A stretch of DNA of 64,000 nucleotides from Rheinheimera sp. MMS21-TC3 (GTDB lineage: Bacteria; Pseudomonadota; Gammaproteobacteria; Enterobacterales; Alteromonadaceae): contig NZ_CP135084.1 in the NCBI RefSeq assembly GCF_032229285.1, positions 744,001-808,000 on the forward strand, given 5' to 3'. Made by a program: the position numbers and the translations under genes. The notes under the pieces were generated by a model, which had not been told where the DNA came from, made no database searches, and saw only the letters and a list, made by a program, of their open reading frames with translations. Below are positions 9,476 through 19,253 of this stretch, piece by piece. Position 1 is the stretch's first letter. Every line of letters starts with the position of its first letter.

Positions 9476-9647
9476 AGACCGCCTAAAAGCAGATTGATTA
9501 TAAGATAACTATATAACGGTAGTGACCGTTTAATTTAACATCATTCTAACTTCTTTAGTTATGAAATGCCATATTAAGAATAATTCAGAGCAGGAATAGA
9601 TATAATTATAGCGCTAAATTAGGCGGAGAAAGGTGTTATTAGAAAAT

Positions 9648-9684
9648 AAAGCTGCCAGCCGCAATAAAGTAGGCTGGCAGCTTT
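9648..9684 (-). terminator. Rho-independent terminator of putA
   Basis: AAAGCTGCCAGCC and GGCTGGCAGCTTT form a perfect 13-bp stem with an 11-base loop, followed on the minus strand by ATTTTCT. It begins 13 bases after the putA stop. The remainder of the spacer up to 9475 shows no gene. Confidence 0.85.
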
Positions 9685-9697
9685 ATATAGACTTAGC

Positions 9698-12600
9698 CTA
9701 GGCTAAGTTGTCTTCCATGGTCATTAAGGTTGCATTACCGCCTGCAGCCGTAGTGTTAATGGTGATAGTTTTTTCAGTTACTAAGCGTTGTAATAAGCGA
9801 GGACCTGCTGGTGACGTTATTAAAGGTAATATAGCCCCTTCACGGCTTGCTAGTAACTCAGCACATAAAGGCTTAACTGCGCTACTTACTTCCACCATGG
9901 CCCCTGCTAAATCAACATGAGCTAATAAGGTAGTTAAGCAGTCTATGCGAACAGCAGCCACTAAATGCATAGGCATGCCGGCTTGAATTAGGGCTTTTAT
10001 ACAGGCTTCGGCTTCTAGTAAGTCTTGCTCTTCTACGGCTGTTATTACGGCATTACCTGTTGCTAAAGCGGTAATAATAGCTAATAACCAATGTTGAAAT
10101 GAACTGGTTTCATCACGAATTAAAGCCACAGTACCACGGGGATCTAAGGTTAATTGATTAGATTCACCTGTTGGCCCTGGTAAGGTGATCGGCTTTTGTA
10201 ATTCACGTTCAACACGTTGAAGCTTTTTCTGTGCTAGGGTTAAAATCTTTTCTAGGTCTGGTTCATTTTTATTCACTACAGTATTAGAGGCGAGTAAAGC
10301 TAAAAACTGCCTTAATACAGAAGTGCGCTGATTAATATTAATTTGTGACCATTGCTGTTGTGCTATAGCGGCAACAGGCATAGCATAAGCAACGGCACTA
10401 CTGGTTGTTTCGCTTAATAAACGTAGCCTAGTCTCAGGTGCTAACTCAGGGCAATCTGTATTATCGTTATCTTTAACTAAACGAGTGATATACAGCGGGC
10501 CACCTGCTTTGGGGCCTGTACCTGATAAAGCCCGACCACCAAAAGGTTGGACACCTACAACAGCACCAATCATATTACGGTTAACGTAAATATTACCTGC
10601 TTTAATATCGCGAGTAATTTGCTTAGTAAACTGATCAATACGGCTATGAACACCCATAGTTAAGCCATAACCAGTAGCGTTAATTTGCTGAATAACCTTA
10701 TCTACTTCTTCAGCTTTAAAACGAATGATATGTACTACAGGGCCAAAAACTTCGCGCTCTAGCACTGTTAAATCGCTGATCTCATATAGATGAGGGGCAA
10801 AGAAATAATGATTATCACCTGCGGGTATTTCACAGCTGTAATGTAAAGTTGCTTTATCATGCAAGTACTGAACATGGCTGGTTAAACGCTCGTGCGCTTT
10901 AGCATCAATTACTGGGCCAAGGTCGGTGTCTAAGTAAGCAGGATCAGCTACTTTTAGCTCAGCCATGGCACCTTTAAGCATAGTAATAATGTTGTCAGCG
11001 ACATCTTCTTGTAAAAAAAGCACTCTAAGAGCAGAACAGCGTTGGCCGGCACTTTGGAAGCCTGAAGAAATAACATCATCAACCACTTGTTCTGGTAAAG
11101 CCGTAGAGTCAACTATCATGCAGTTTTGACCGCCAGTTTCTGCAATCAAAGGTACTGGTTCGCCACCGCGCTCAGCTAGCTTGCGGGCAATCCAACACCC
11201 TGTTTCGGTTGAGCCGGTAAACATGACGCCTTGAATGCGCAAATCAGGCACAATATGTTCACCTACGGCACGGCCAGGTGCAATAACGAGTTGTACTACA
11301 TGTTCTGGCATGCTGCACTCAAGCATAAGCTCTAAAGTGCGCATAGCGACTAAACTTGTTTGCTCTGCTGGCTTAGCAACAACAGTGTTACCTACAACTA
11401 TAGCTGCAGCTACTTGGCCTAAGAAAATAGCTAAAGGGAAGTTCCAAGGGCTTATGCATAAAAATACGCCGCGGGCTTGCTGTGGTTCAGCAAATAGCAG
11501 CTCAGCACGGGCGGCATAATAGCGACAAAAGTCGATAGCTTCTCGTACTTCAGCAATACTGTCTAATGCTGTTTTACCGGCTTCTTTGATACATAGTGCT
11601 AAAAGCTCATCACGGTGTTGTTCTAGAGAATCACCGACGCGGCGTAATAGATTGGCTCGCTCAGTAACCTCTGTCTGTGACCAGTCCTGAAAAGCTGCAT
11701 CAGCTTGGCTAATAATTTGCTGCATCTCTTCTGCATCTGCATGGCGGATATAGCCAATAACTTCATCTAAATTAGCAGGATTCGTTACAGCAGTGGCATT
11801 TTCTTGCACAGGCATATTATGTAAGGTGGGTAGCCATTGATCCATAACGTTTTTTACAGCCGTTATTTCATCAACATCAGTAAGATCTAAACCGTTGGAG
11901 TTTAAACGTTCTGCACCATATAAATGGGCGGCTTGTGGAATACTTTTATTCGCTTTATGTTGCCAACCAGACACTACTTCAACCGGATCGGTCAGGAGAG
12001 ACTCAACCGGAATTGTCTCATCAATAATGTTATTAACAAAAGAGCTATTTGCACCATTTTCTAATAAGCGACGAACTAAATAAGCTAATAAATCAGCATG
12101 TTCACCCACAGGAGCATAGATACGACAAGGAATTTTATCATCATTTACAATAGTGTCGTATAAAGCATCGCCCATACCGTGTAAACACTGGAACTCAAAG
12201 CCTGTATAGTCTTTGGTCATTTCCATAATGGTGGCAACAGTGTAAGCATTATGGGTGGCAAATTGTGGATAAATAGTATCGCGATATTCTAATAATTTTT
12301 TAGCACAAGCCTGATATGACACATCGGTAGAAGGTTTACGAGTGAAGACCGGGAAACCAGCAAAGCCTTCAACTTGGCAAACTTTAATTTCGCTATCCCA
12401 ATAGGCACCTTTAACTAGGCGAACCATCATCTTACGGCCAACACGAACAGTTAAGTCACGTAGCCATTCAATAACGTGGAAACCTCGCTTTTGGTATGCC
12501 TGTACAGCTAAACCAAAGCCTTGCCAATCGCCTAAATCTGGATCACTAAATACCGCTTCAATAATATCTAAAGAAAAATCTAGCCGGTCGGCTTCTTCGG

Positions 12601-13474
12601 CATCGATAGTAAAATTAATATCATAAGCCTTTGCTGCTAGCACTAAAGATTTTAAACGTGGCACTAGTTCAGCCATTACACGATCGCGTTTGGCAAACTC
12701 ATAGCGGGGATGAATAGCTGATAATTTTACTGAGATGCCAGGGCTACTAAAAGGACCACGACCTCTTGCAGCTTTACCAATAGTGTCAATGGCGTTCATA
12801 TAGCTGGCAAAATAGCGGTCGGCATCGGCCATAGTACGAGCGCCTTCGCCTAACATATCATAAGAATAACGGAAGCCTTTGCTTTCTAATTTGGTTGCTC
12901 GCTCTAGTGCCGCAGTAATGTTAGTACCCATAACAAACTGCTCGCCCATTATCTGCATAGCATAACGTACAGCTTGGCGAATGACCGGCTCACCTAAACG
13001 GCCACAAGTACGTTTAAGGACGTTAAATTGCTGCTTTTTGTCTTCATCACTGTAATTAACTAACTTACCAGTTAGTAGTAGACCCCAAGCAGAGATATTA
13101 ACAAAAATAGATTTACTATTGCCGATATGGGCGCCCCAGTCACCGTTAGCTAACTTATCTCGGATCAGGCGATCTGCGGTAATATTATCTGGAACCCGCA
13201 ATAGTGCTTCGGCTAAGCACATTAGTACTAAGCCTTCTTCAGTAGAGAGTGAAAACTCATTTAATAATGCATCAACGCCACCTTTACCCACCTGGGCTTG
13301 GCGAATACCCAGTACTAGCTGGCGTGCGCGCTCCCAAGCCCGGCTACGAGCATTAACACCAATATTAGCGATAGGCAGTAAAAACTCTAGCACCTTATCT
13401 TCATCGGCACGGTAATTATTACGAATTGTTTGACGCAGCGGTTGGGTAGCAACCAGGGAACCATTAAACATCAT
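9698..13474 (-). CDS. putA: Bifunctional proline dehydrogenase / L-glutamate-gamma-semialdehyde dehydrogenase
   Basis: Oxidises proline to glutamate in two FAD- and NAD-dependent steps with channelled intermediate, at the membrane. The 1258-residue protein has an alpha-helical arm, a proline dehydrogenase barrel (about 170-480, with DAEEADRLDFS, RLVKGAYWDSEIK and RRLLENGANSSFVN) and an aldehyde dehydrogenase domain (about 550-1010, with AETGGQN and catalytic Cys in SAGQRCSALR). The C-terminal aldehyde-dehydrogenase-like domain ends NTTAAGGNATLMTM, as in E. coli PutA. The N-terminal ribbon-helix-helix DNA-binding domain of E. coli PutA is missing, so this is a type B PutA that cannot repress its own gene; the divergent Lrp-family gene probably takes that role. 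Confidence 0.97.
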   Translation of the reverse strand: MMFNGSLVATQPLRQTIRNNYRADEDKVLEFLLPIANIGVNARSRAWERARQLVLGIRQAQVGKGGVDALLNEFSLSTEEGLVLMCLAEALLRVPDNITADRLIRDKLANGDWGAHIGNSKSIFVNISAWGLLLTGKLVNYSDEDKKQQFNVLKRTCGRLGEPVIRQAVRYAMQIMGEQFVMGTNITAALERATKLESKGFRYSYDMLGEGARTMADADRYFASYMNAIDTIGKAARGRGPFSSPGISVKLSAIHPRYEFAKRDRVMAELVPRLKSLVLAAKAYDINFTIDAEEADRLDFSLDIIEAVFSDPDLGDWQGFGLAVQAYQKRGFHVIEWLRDLTVRVGRKMMVRLVKGAYWDSEIKVCQVEGFAGFPVFTRKPSTDVSYQACAKKLLEYRDTIYPQFATHNAYTVATIMEMTKDYTGFEFQCLHGMGDALYDTIVNDDKIPCRIYAPVGEHADLLAYLVRRLLENGANSSFVNNIIDETIPVESLLTDPVEVVSGWQHKANKSIPQAAHLYGAERLNSNGLDLTDVDEITAVKNVMDQWLPTLHNMPVQENATAVTNPANLDEVIGYIRHADAEEMQQIISQADAAFQDWSQTEVTERANLLRRVGDSLEQHRDELLALCIKEAGKTALDSIAEVREAIDFCRYYAARAELLFAEPQQARGVFLCISPWNFPLAIFLGQVAAAIVVGNTVVAKPAEQTSLVAMRTLELMLECSMPEHVVQLVIAPGRAVGEHIVPDLRIQGVMFTGSTETGCWIARKLAERGGEPVPLIAETGGQNCMIVDSTALPEQVVDDVISSGFQSAGQRCSALRVLFLQEDVADNIITMLKGAMAELKVADPAYLDTDLGPVIDAKAHERLTSHVQYLHDKATLHYSCEIPAGDNHYFFAPHLYEISDLTVLEREVFGPVVHIIRFKAEEVDKVIQQINATGYGLTMGVHSRIDQFTKQITRDIKAGNIYVNRNMIGAVVGVQPFGGRALSGTGPKAGGPLYITRLVKDNDNTDCPELAPETRLRLLSETTSSAVAYAMPVAAIAQQQWSQININQRTSVLRQFLALLASNTVVNKNEPDLEKILTLAQKKLQRVERELQKPITLPGPTGESNQLTLDPRGTVALIRDETSSFQHWLLAIITALATGNAVITAVEEQDLLEAEACIKALIQAGMPMHLVAAVRIDCLTTLLAHVDLAGAMVEVSSAVKPLCAELLASREGAILPLITSPAGPRLLQRLVTEKTITINTTAAGGNATLMTMEDNLA

Positions 13475-13606
13475 AGTACTAAGCTTCCTGACATTGGGTA
13501 AGAATGCGGCATTCTATTGAAAACTCCGCAGTATAGGGTAGTTATTTTTGTTGTTTAACGCTATAAAATGCTGTTAAATGCATTAAAAACCATAAAAGTA
13601 ACGGCC

Positions 13607-14110
13607 ATGACAGTTTCAGTTAAAACTAAAATTCTTGATCGCATTGATATTAACATACTTGAGACCTTACAACGCGATGGCAGAATCTCTAATGTTGAGC
13701 TAGCAAAAAAAGTAAATTTAAGCGCTAGCCCTTGTATAGATCGTGTTAAACGGCTGGAAAAAGAAGGTTACATTGATGGCTATGGTGCCCGACTTAATGC
13801 CGCTAAACTAGGTTGTGGTACCGCAGTTTTTATCCAAGTGACCTTAGATAGAACTACTAGCGATGTTTTTAATCAATTTCGTGACGCAGTTGTTAAAATC
13901 CCTCAAGTTGCTGAGTGCCATATGGTCGCAGGTGGCTTTGATTATTTATTAAAATTGAGACTAGCTAATATGGACGCTTATCGCAGTATGCTGGCTAAGA
14001 TTGTTGACTTACCAGGCGTTGCGCAAACTCATACTTATGTGGTGATTGAAGCGGTTAAGCAAGATCAAGGTTTACCACTTAAGCCAACTGGTGAAAATCC
14101 AGTTGGCTAG
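13607..14110 (+). CDS. Lrp/AsnC family transcriptional regulator, putative PutR
   Basis: Lrp-type regulator with an N-terminal winged helix (DRIDINILETLQRDGRISNV pattern, helix-turn-helix over LSASPCIDRVKRLEKEGYI) and a C-terminal RAM ligand-binding domain. I favour ATG 13607, giving 167 residues close to the family norm; an in-frame ATG at 13568 would add 13 residues and neither has a strong ribosome-binding site. It is divergent from putA across about 130 bases. In several proteobacteria an Lrp-family PutR activates putA in response to proline, so regulation of putA is the natural inference. The sequence alone does not prove the ligand. Confidence 0.85.
   Translation: MTVSVKTKILDRIDINILETLQRDGRISNVELAKKVNLSASPCIDRVKRLEKEGYIDGYGARLNAAKLGCGTAVFIQVTLDRTTSDVFNQFRDAVVKIPQVAECHMVAGGFDYLLKLRLANMDAYRSMLAKIVDLPGVAQTHTYVVIEAVKQDQGLPLKPTGENPVG
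14082..14108 (+). terminator. Hairpin spanning the stop codon of the Lrp-type gene
   Basis: AGCCAACTGG and CCAGTTGGCT make a perfect 10-bp stem with loop TGAAAAT; the last base is the T of the TAG stop. No long T tract follows (AGAGCTAGTTATTAT), so it may protect the 3' end rather than terminate strictly. Confidence 0.45.
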
Positions 14111-14144
14111 AGCTAGTTATTATACCATGATACTCAAAGCCCTA

Positions 14145-14750
14145 TTACATCCAGCGATCTTTGTTTTTGCGACTAGGTATAATAATAGGCAATAATAAGC
14201 CAAAAATTAATCCTATTATTAAAATTAAAGAACCAAGTACCATAGGTTGTTGCCAAATAGAACTTTGGGTAGTATCTAAACGTTCTTTTAATAAAGTATA
14301 AGTATGTTGAGTTTGCTCAAGTTGCTCTTGGGCTAGTTGTCGCTCGTTAATAGCAATACTTAATTCAGCACTTAGGCTATCGCGCTGCTGCTGTAACTTT
14401 GCGACAATATCACTATGATTGGCATAGTCAGTTTTTAGCTGTTCTAACTGGTTAGCTAAACTTGGTGTAAAGCTAACGTATTCTTTAGGTAACCACGCAG
14501 TTTTATCATCATCGTACTTAATTTGTGCATAGCCTGATTCATCATCTTGTTTAATGTAAGTTATACTTTTACCGGCATTTATAGTGCCGACAATACGATA
14601 TTGCTTACCTGGTCCTGAGTGGATATAAGCAAATAATGAATCACTAATAAAAGCCGATGTACCTGCTTGGTTATCAGCTGTTTGCTGTGAAAATACAGAG
14701 AATGGCAATAAAAATAATACCAGCAATATGCTTTTATTTAATGTGAACAT
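14145..14750 (-). CDS. SH3-domain membrane protein, YgiM/TIGR04211 type
   Basis: Predicted 201-residue exported protein anchored in the inner membrane. It has a signal sequence (residues 1-21, ending VFSQQ), a bacterial SH3 domain (about 30-92, with LFAYIHSGPGKQYRIVGTI and TAWLPKEYV), a coiled-coil region (about 97-163) and a C-terminal membrane segment (about 170-190) followed by a short basic tail. This order matches the TIGR04211 family, which includes E. coli YgiM. In E. coli ygiM also sits near cca, ygiF and glnE. Its function is not established; a role at the cell wall is inferred from the SH3 domain. Confidence 0.85.
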   Translation of the reverse strand: MFTLNKSILLVLFLLPFSVFSQQTADNQAGTSAFISDSLFAYIHSGPGKQYRIVGTINAGKSITYIKQDDESGYAQIKYDDDKTAWLPKEYVSFTPSLANQLEQLKTDYANHSDIVAKLQQQRDSLSAELSIAINERQLAQEQLEQTQHTYTLLKERLDTTQSSIWQQPMVLGSLILIIGLIFGLLLPIIIPSRKNKDRWM

Positions 14751-14883
14751 AGGTATCCTGAGCTAGTTTACGAAGGCAGTTTTGCAACCGATGTTTTCGA
14801 TGATAGGCAGTTGTGCTGTATTTGACAAGACCTAATCTTCGAGTCTGCTGTGATTATCCGTTAGCAATATTAGAGAGTAAAGC

Positions 14884-15798
14884 ATGACAACTGAACTGGA
14901 ACTGAAATTTTCAATCTCAACTGAGGCCGCAGAACAGTTACCTGCTTTAGCGTCAGAAATAGCAACAATAGTGCAAACAGATGAAGCTAAGTTAGTTAAT
15001 GCGTATTTTGATACGAAAGAAAACTGGTTTCGCCAACATGATTTTGGCTTACGCACTCGTAAAAAAAATGCTAACTATGAGCAAACCATTAAATTAGCTG
15101 GCAAGCATCATGGCGCTTTACAAATGAGGCCAGAATATAACTTAGCTTGTTCCGGAGTGATACCTCAATTAGCCGCATTTCCAATAGAAGTGTGGCCTGA
15201 AGAGACAGCTAATAAGACGGCTATTGCTCAATTACAACAGAGTTTAATTAAACTATTTAGTACTAACTTTATTCGTAAGCGATGGTTATTACAGCTAGAT
15301 GATAATACTAAAGTTGAATTAGTTTTTGATCTAGGAGAGGTCATCGCTGAGGGTAAAAGCCAACCTATTTCGGAAGTAGAACTAGAGCTTATTTCTGGTG
15401 AGGCTAAACATTTATTTATTATCGCTCGGTATTTAATGCGTCACTTAGCTATGCGAACGGGCTGGTTAAGTAAAGCGGCTCGTGGTTATTTGCTATATCA
15501 GGATCAAGCGCTAACTTTACCTACCACTATTGGTAATAGCTTATTGCAACAAATCACTGCTTTGCAGCAAGCAGAAGCTTGTTTTTTACAGTTGCAATCA
15601 AGCTCAGCGCTGCAGTTTATTCAACAAGCATTAACGGCAGTAGCAGGTTCAGTGCATAATATTAAAGCGTTACAGCAATGGTATGACGTGGCAATGGCTT
15701 TAGCCAAGATGGTGCAGGATGATGCAAGTGTTTTAGAGAGTAAGCAGTATAATTTATTGCTTTTAGCGATAAGTGAGTACTTATTTACTAACGCTTAA
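14884..15798 (+). CDS. ygiF: CYTH domain inorganic triphosphatase, YgiF-like (short)
   Basis: CYTH-fold enzyme; E. coli YgiF hydrolyses inorganic triphosphate with metal. The N-terminal MTTELELKFSIS contains the diagnostic ExExK signature, and further charged tunnel motifs are visible (FGLRTRKKNANYEQTIKLAG, ISEVELELISGE). The protein is 304 residues, against over 430 in E. coli, because the C-terminal CHAD domain is reduced to about 90 residues with few histidines (a VHNIKALQQW remnant). An AGAGAG ribosome-binding site precedes ATG 14884. glnE follows after 12 bases, so the two are co-transcribed as in E. coli. Confidence 0.87.
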   Translation: MTTELELKFSISTEAAEQLPALASEIATIVQTDEAKLVNAYFDTKENWFRQHDFGLRTRKKNANYEQTIKLAGKHHGALQMRPEYNLACSGVIPQLAAFPIEVWPEETANKTAIAQLQQSLIKLFSTNFIRKRWLLQLDDNTKVELVFDLGEVIAEGKSQPISEVELELISGEAKHLFIIARYLMRHLAMRTGWLSKAARGYLLYQDQALTLPTTIGNSLLQQITALQQAEACFLQLQSSSALQFIQQALTAVAGSVHNIKALQQWYDVAMALAKMVQDDASVLESKQYNLLLLAISEYLFTNA

Positions 15799-15810
15799 TT
15801 GGAGAGGGCT

Positions 15811-18606
15811 ATGATTGAGAGTGGCATGACAGATAAAGGAATTAATACTAGCACTGGTGTAACTTTGTCATCTCAAGCTTTAGCTAATTTAACTAAATTA
15901 ACTGCGGCTAGCACTTTTATTCAACAGATACTGCAACAGCAGCCTGCTTTGCTGACAACTTTAACCGATACTGCTGCTTTGCAGCAGTATATTGAACTAG
16001 GCCTTAAATCTATAACCTTGACCTCTAGTGATGAAACTGAGGTGTTTAAGCAACTACGGCAGCAGCGCAATGCCATGTTAAGTGCCATTTTAGCCGCCGA
16101 TATTTTGCAGCTGCAAGACATTACAGCTAGCTTAGCTCAAGTATCTGCCTTGGCTGATAGTTTAATTAACACAGCTTATGACTGGGCTTATCAGCAACTA
16201 GCGTTGCAATGGGGCACACCACAAGATAAAGATGGTAAAGCCTTACCGCTATTAATACTTGGTATGGGTAAACTAGGCGGTAAAGAGCTTAACTTTTCGT
16301 CGGATATCGATCTTATTTTTACCTATCCATGCCATGGCGAAACAGCTGGGGCTAAGCGCAGCATTGAAAACCAACTGTTTTTTACTAAATTAGGCCAAAA
16401 ACTAATAGCTGTATTGCACCAAGTAACAGCTGATGGGTTTGTCTATCGCGTTGATATGCGCTTACGCCCTTTTGGTGATAGCGGGCCTTTGGTACTTAGC
16501 TTTGCTGCTATGGAGGATTATTATCAAGAGCAAGGCCGGGAGTGGGAACGCTATGCCATGCTTAAGGCTAGAGTAATTAATGCTGATAGCTATTATACAC
16601 CTGAGCTACAGCAGTTATTACGGCCTTTTATTTATCGGCGTTACATAGATTTTTCTGCTATTGAATCATTGCGGCGCATGAAACAGCAGATTGAGCAAGA
16701 AAATCGGCGTTTAAATCGTAAACATAATATTAAACTTGGTGTCGGTGGTATTAGAGAGGTTGAATTTGTTGTTCAAACGTTGCAGTTAATTCGTGGTGGC
16801 AGGATCCCAGCATTACAGCAAACCTCGTTATTAACCGCCTTAGCTGCTTTAGTCAGTGAAGACATACTCACTAAGCAAGAAGCGGCAGAGCTGCAAGCTG
16901 ATTACTTATTTTTACGCAAGGTTGAGCAAGCATTGCAAGGTATTAATGATCAGCAAACTCAAACTTTGCCACAAGAGCAAGCTATACAACAGCAATTGTT
17001 AGCATCCTTATCTGTGGCCGACTGGTCAAGCCTGACTGTAGCAATAGAGCAAGCTATGCAACGGGTGCATCAGCATTTTTGTCAAGTAATAGATATAGAA
17101 GAAGATGTAGAAGAGCAGGATATTACACTTGGCCGCTTACTTTGGGATAGCGATCAGGATGCGGCTGAACTTGCAGAGTTAATAGATTGGCTTGAGCCGG
17201 CAGATGCCAAGCAGACCATAGTGTTATTGCAGCACTTTAAACAGGATTGTCAAAAACGTAGTTTAGGCGTTCGTGGTCGACAATATCTGGCTAAGTTAAT
17301 GCCACATTTATTATTTATGTTACAGCAACAACAATCCGCGCCAGTAGTATTAGAGCAAGTGTTAGTGGTGTTTAAACAAATAGTTACGCGAACGGCTTAT
17401 TTAGAATTATTGTATGAAAACTTAGCAGCCTTGCAACAGTTAGTCACTTTATGTACCGAAAGTGGCTGGTTAGCACGCCATTTATCGCGGTTTCCGATGT
17501 TGTTAGATGAACTTATTGATCCAGCGCAGTTATATCAAGTATCTAGCAAAAAAGATTACGCCGACCGTTTACGACAGCTATTACTGCGGGTACCAACAGA
17601 TGATCTTGAACTGTTAATGGAAACCTTGCGTCAGTATAAACAAACTCAGCAACTGCGGATTGCCGCAGCGGATATTCGTGGTGTCTTGCCATTAATGCAA
17701 GTTAGTGATCACTTAACTTGGTTGGCTGAGGTAATTCTAGAGCAAGTGGTAGATATTGCTTGGCAGCAAATGGCTGCGCGTTATGGTGAGCCAGACGGCT
17801 TTACTGCACAAGACAAAGGCTTAGCTGTTATTGCATATGGTAAGCTTGGAGGCATAGAGTTAGGTTATGGCTCAGATCTAGATGTGGTTTTTGTCCATCA
17901 ATGTCAGAGTCAGGCTGCGACTAGTGGCCAACGGCAAATAGACTCTAGGCAGTTCTATTTAAAGTTGGTGCAACGGATATTGCATTTATGCAGCACTAGA
18001 ACCAATAGTGGTGTCTTGTATGAGGTAGACACTAGGCTTAGACCCTCAGGTAATTCAGGGCTATTGGCTATTCATATTAATACTTATGCTGAATATTTGT
18101 TACAACAAGCTTGGACATGGGAGCATCAAGCTTTAGTGCGAGCTAGGCTGGTGTATTCTAGTGGCAACTTAACGGAGAAGTTTAGTCAAATACGGCAGCA
18201 AATTTTAACCTTGCCGCGTGACCAAAATAAGCTAGCAGCAGAAGTACAGCAAATGCGCCAGAAATTGCGCCAACACCATAATGCCGAGCGGTTCGACTTA
18301 AAGCATAGTGTGGGCGGTATTATTGATTTAGAGTTTATTAGCCAGTATCTCGTCTTAGCCTATGCCGCGCGCTACCCTGAATTATATCGTTATAGTGATA
18401 ATATCCGTATTTTAGATGCCGTGGCTGCAGTGGGTTTATTATCAGCGCCACAAGTGGAAGCATTACAGCAAGCCTATCAAACATTAAGAAATATGGGGCA
18501 TAGACAAACTTTATTGCCGGCAACTTTACCGCTTGTAGATGCCGCAGAGCAAGCACTGCAGCAAGTGGCTGAAGTTTGGTTGCAACTATTTAAAACAGAC
18601 ATTTAA
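15811..18606 (+). CDS. glnE: Bifunctional glutamine synthetase adenylyltransferase / adenylyl-removing enzyme
   Basis: Adenylylates and de-adenylylates glutamine synthetase in response to PII signals and glutamine. The start is ATG 15811 with GGAG nine bases ahead, giving 931 residues (E. coli 946); a TTG at 15799 is in frame but would be unusual. Both nucleotidyltransferase domains are visible: GMGKLGGKELNFSSDIDL near residue 150 (adenylyl-removing half) and AYGKLGGIELGYGSDLDVV near residue 680 (adenylyltransferase half), each followed by the EVDxRLRPxG motif. The gene is placed directly behind ygiF. Confidence 0.97.
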   Translation: MIESGMTDKGINTSTGVTLSSQALANLTKLTAASTFIQQILQQQPALLTTLTDTAALQQYIELGLKSITLTSSDETEVFKQLRQQRNAMLSAILAADILQLQDITASLAQVSALADSLINTAYDWAYQQLALQWGTPQDKDGKALPLLILGMGKLGGKELNFSSDIDLIFTYPCHGETAGAKRSIENQLFFTKLGQKLIAVLHQVTADGFVYRVDMRLRPFGDSGPLVLSFAAMEDYYQEQGREWERYAMLKARVINADSYYTPELQQLLRPFIYRRYIDFSAIESLRRMKQQIEQENRRLNRKHNIKLGVGGIREVEFVVQTLQLIRGGRIPALQQTSLLTALAALVSEDILTKQEAAELQADYLFLRKVEQALQGINDQQTQTLPQEQAIQQQLLASLSVADWSSLTVAIEQAMQRVHQHFCQVIDIEEDVEEQDITLGRLLWDSDQDAAELAELIDWLEPADAKQTIVLLQHFKQDCQKRSLGVRGRQYLAKLMPHLLFMLQQQQSAPVVLEQVLVVFKQIVTRTAYLELLYENLAALQQLVTLCTESGWLARHLSRFPMLLDELIDPAQLYQVSSKKDYADRLRQLLLRVPTDDLELLMETLRQYKQTQQLRIAAADIRGVLPLMQVSDHLTWLAEVILEQVVDIAWQQMAARYGEPDGFTAQDKGLAVIAYGKLGGIELGYGSDLDVVFVHQCQSQAATSGQRQIDSRQFYLKLVQRILHLCSTRTNSGVLYEVDTRLRPSGNSGLLAIHINTYAEYLLQQAWTWEHQALVRARLVYSSGNLTEKFSQIRQQILTLPRDQNKLAAEVQQMRQKLRQHHNAERFDLKHSVGGIIDLEFISQYLVLAYAARYPELYRYSDNIRILDAVAAVGLLSAPQVEALQQAYQTLRNMGHRQTLLPATLPLVDAAEQALQQVAEVWLQLFKTDI

Positions 18607-18635
18607 AACAGTTAATTTAAGCTCAATCTAGCTGT

Positions 18636-19220
18636 CTAGAAAGAGCTATCTTGTTGCATAAGTATGCAACGTTGTTGCACGTAATTATTGGCTTTATCGG
18701 TGATAACAGCTGCTCGCTCATGTGGGCAAAAATAAGCTAATACGGGTGAAGCAAAATCAGGCGCTATGGCTCGGCTGATATCATAGATAGTACCAATTAA
18801 ACTGCTATTAGTTTGAAAGTAGTTCTTTACCACATAGTCGCGAGGCAAGGTCCAATATAATTGAACATCTTGCTCAGAAGCATAGCGTTCTAAAACTGTT
18901 TTTACTGTTTCGCCATCACGAAAGCGGCGGTCTGTAACTTGGCCGCGCCAATTTGTTTCCAAAGGCATGACTGTTACTACACGCTGTTGTAATTGCGAGG
19001 TTAAATCTGCACTTGTATCTGGTAGTGTTAATTTAAATTTAGATAACTTATTAGCGCTGTTACTAATAGAACTACGAATACTACTATAAAAATTACTAAA
19101 ACCTTCAGCTGCTTGGTTGGTTCTGCTAGAAAAATCTACTAAATCAGGCCGTACTAATAAGACATAGCCAATACTACTTAAAATTAGCAATAAGACGGTG
19201 TTTCTTATCCAAAACCACAT
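18636..19220 (-). CDS. TcpQ-domain membrane protein of unknown role
   Basis: A 194-residue protein with an N-terminal membrane anchor (about residues 5-24, FWIRNTVLLLILSSIGYVLL) and a C-terminal domain (about 95-185) that resembles the toxin-coregulated-pilus Q (TcpQ) family: a GETVKTVLERYA segment, YWTLPRDYVVKNYF, then IGTIYDISRAIAPDF and a conserved two-cysteine end (CPHERAAVI, RCILM). I start it at ATG 19220, preceded by GAGG. It follows the lipid A acyltransferase-like gene by about 33 bases on the same strand. TcpQ-like proteins usually serve type IV pilus or secretin complexes; no such genes are adjacent, so the function is not clear. Confidence 0.6.
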   Translation of the reverse strand: MWFWIRNTVLLLILSSIGYVLLVRPDLVDFSSRTNQAAEGFSNFYSSIRSSISNSANKLSKFKLTLPDTSADLTSQLQQRVVTVMPLETNWRGQVTDRRFRDGETVKTVLERYASEQDVQLYWTLPRDYVVKNYFQTNSSLIGTIYDISRAIAPDFASPVLAYFCPHERAAVITDKANNYVQQRCILMQQDSSF

Positions 19221-19253
19221 GTGATACCTCTTGACAGCTATTAGGCTATACAC

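Noticed and set aside
13119..13415. Plus-strand frame of about 98 codons within putA
   Set aside because: Antisense shadow of the putA coding sequence; composition reflects codon positions of the real gene.
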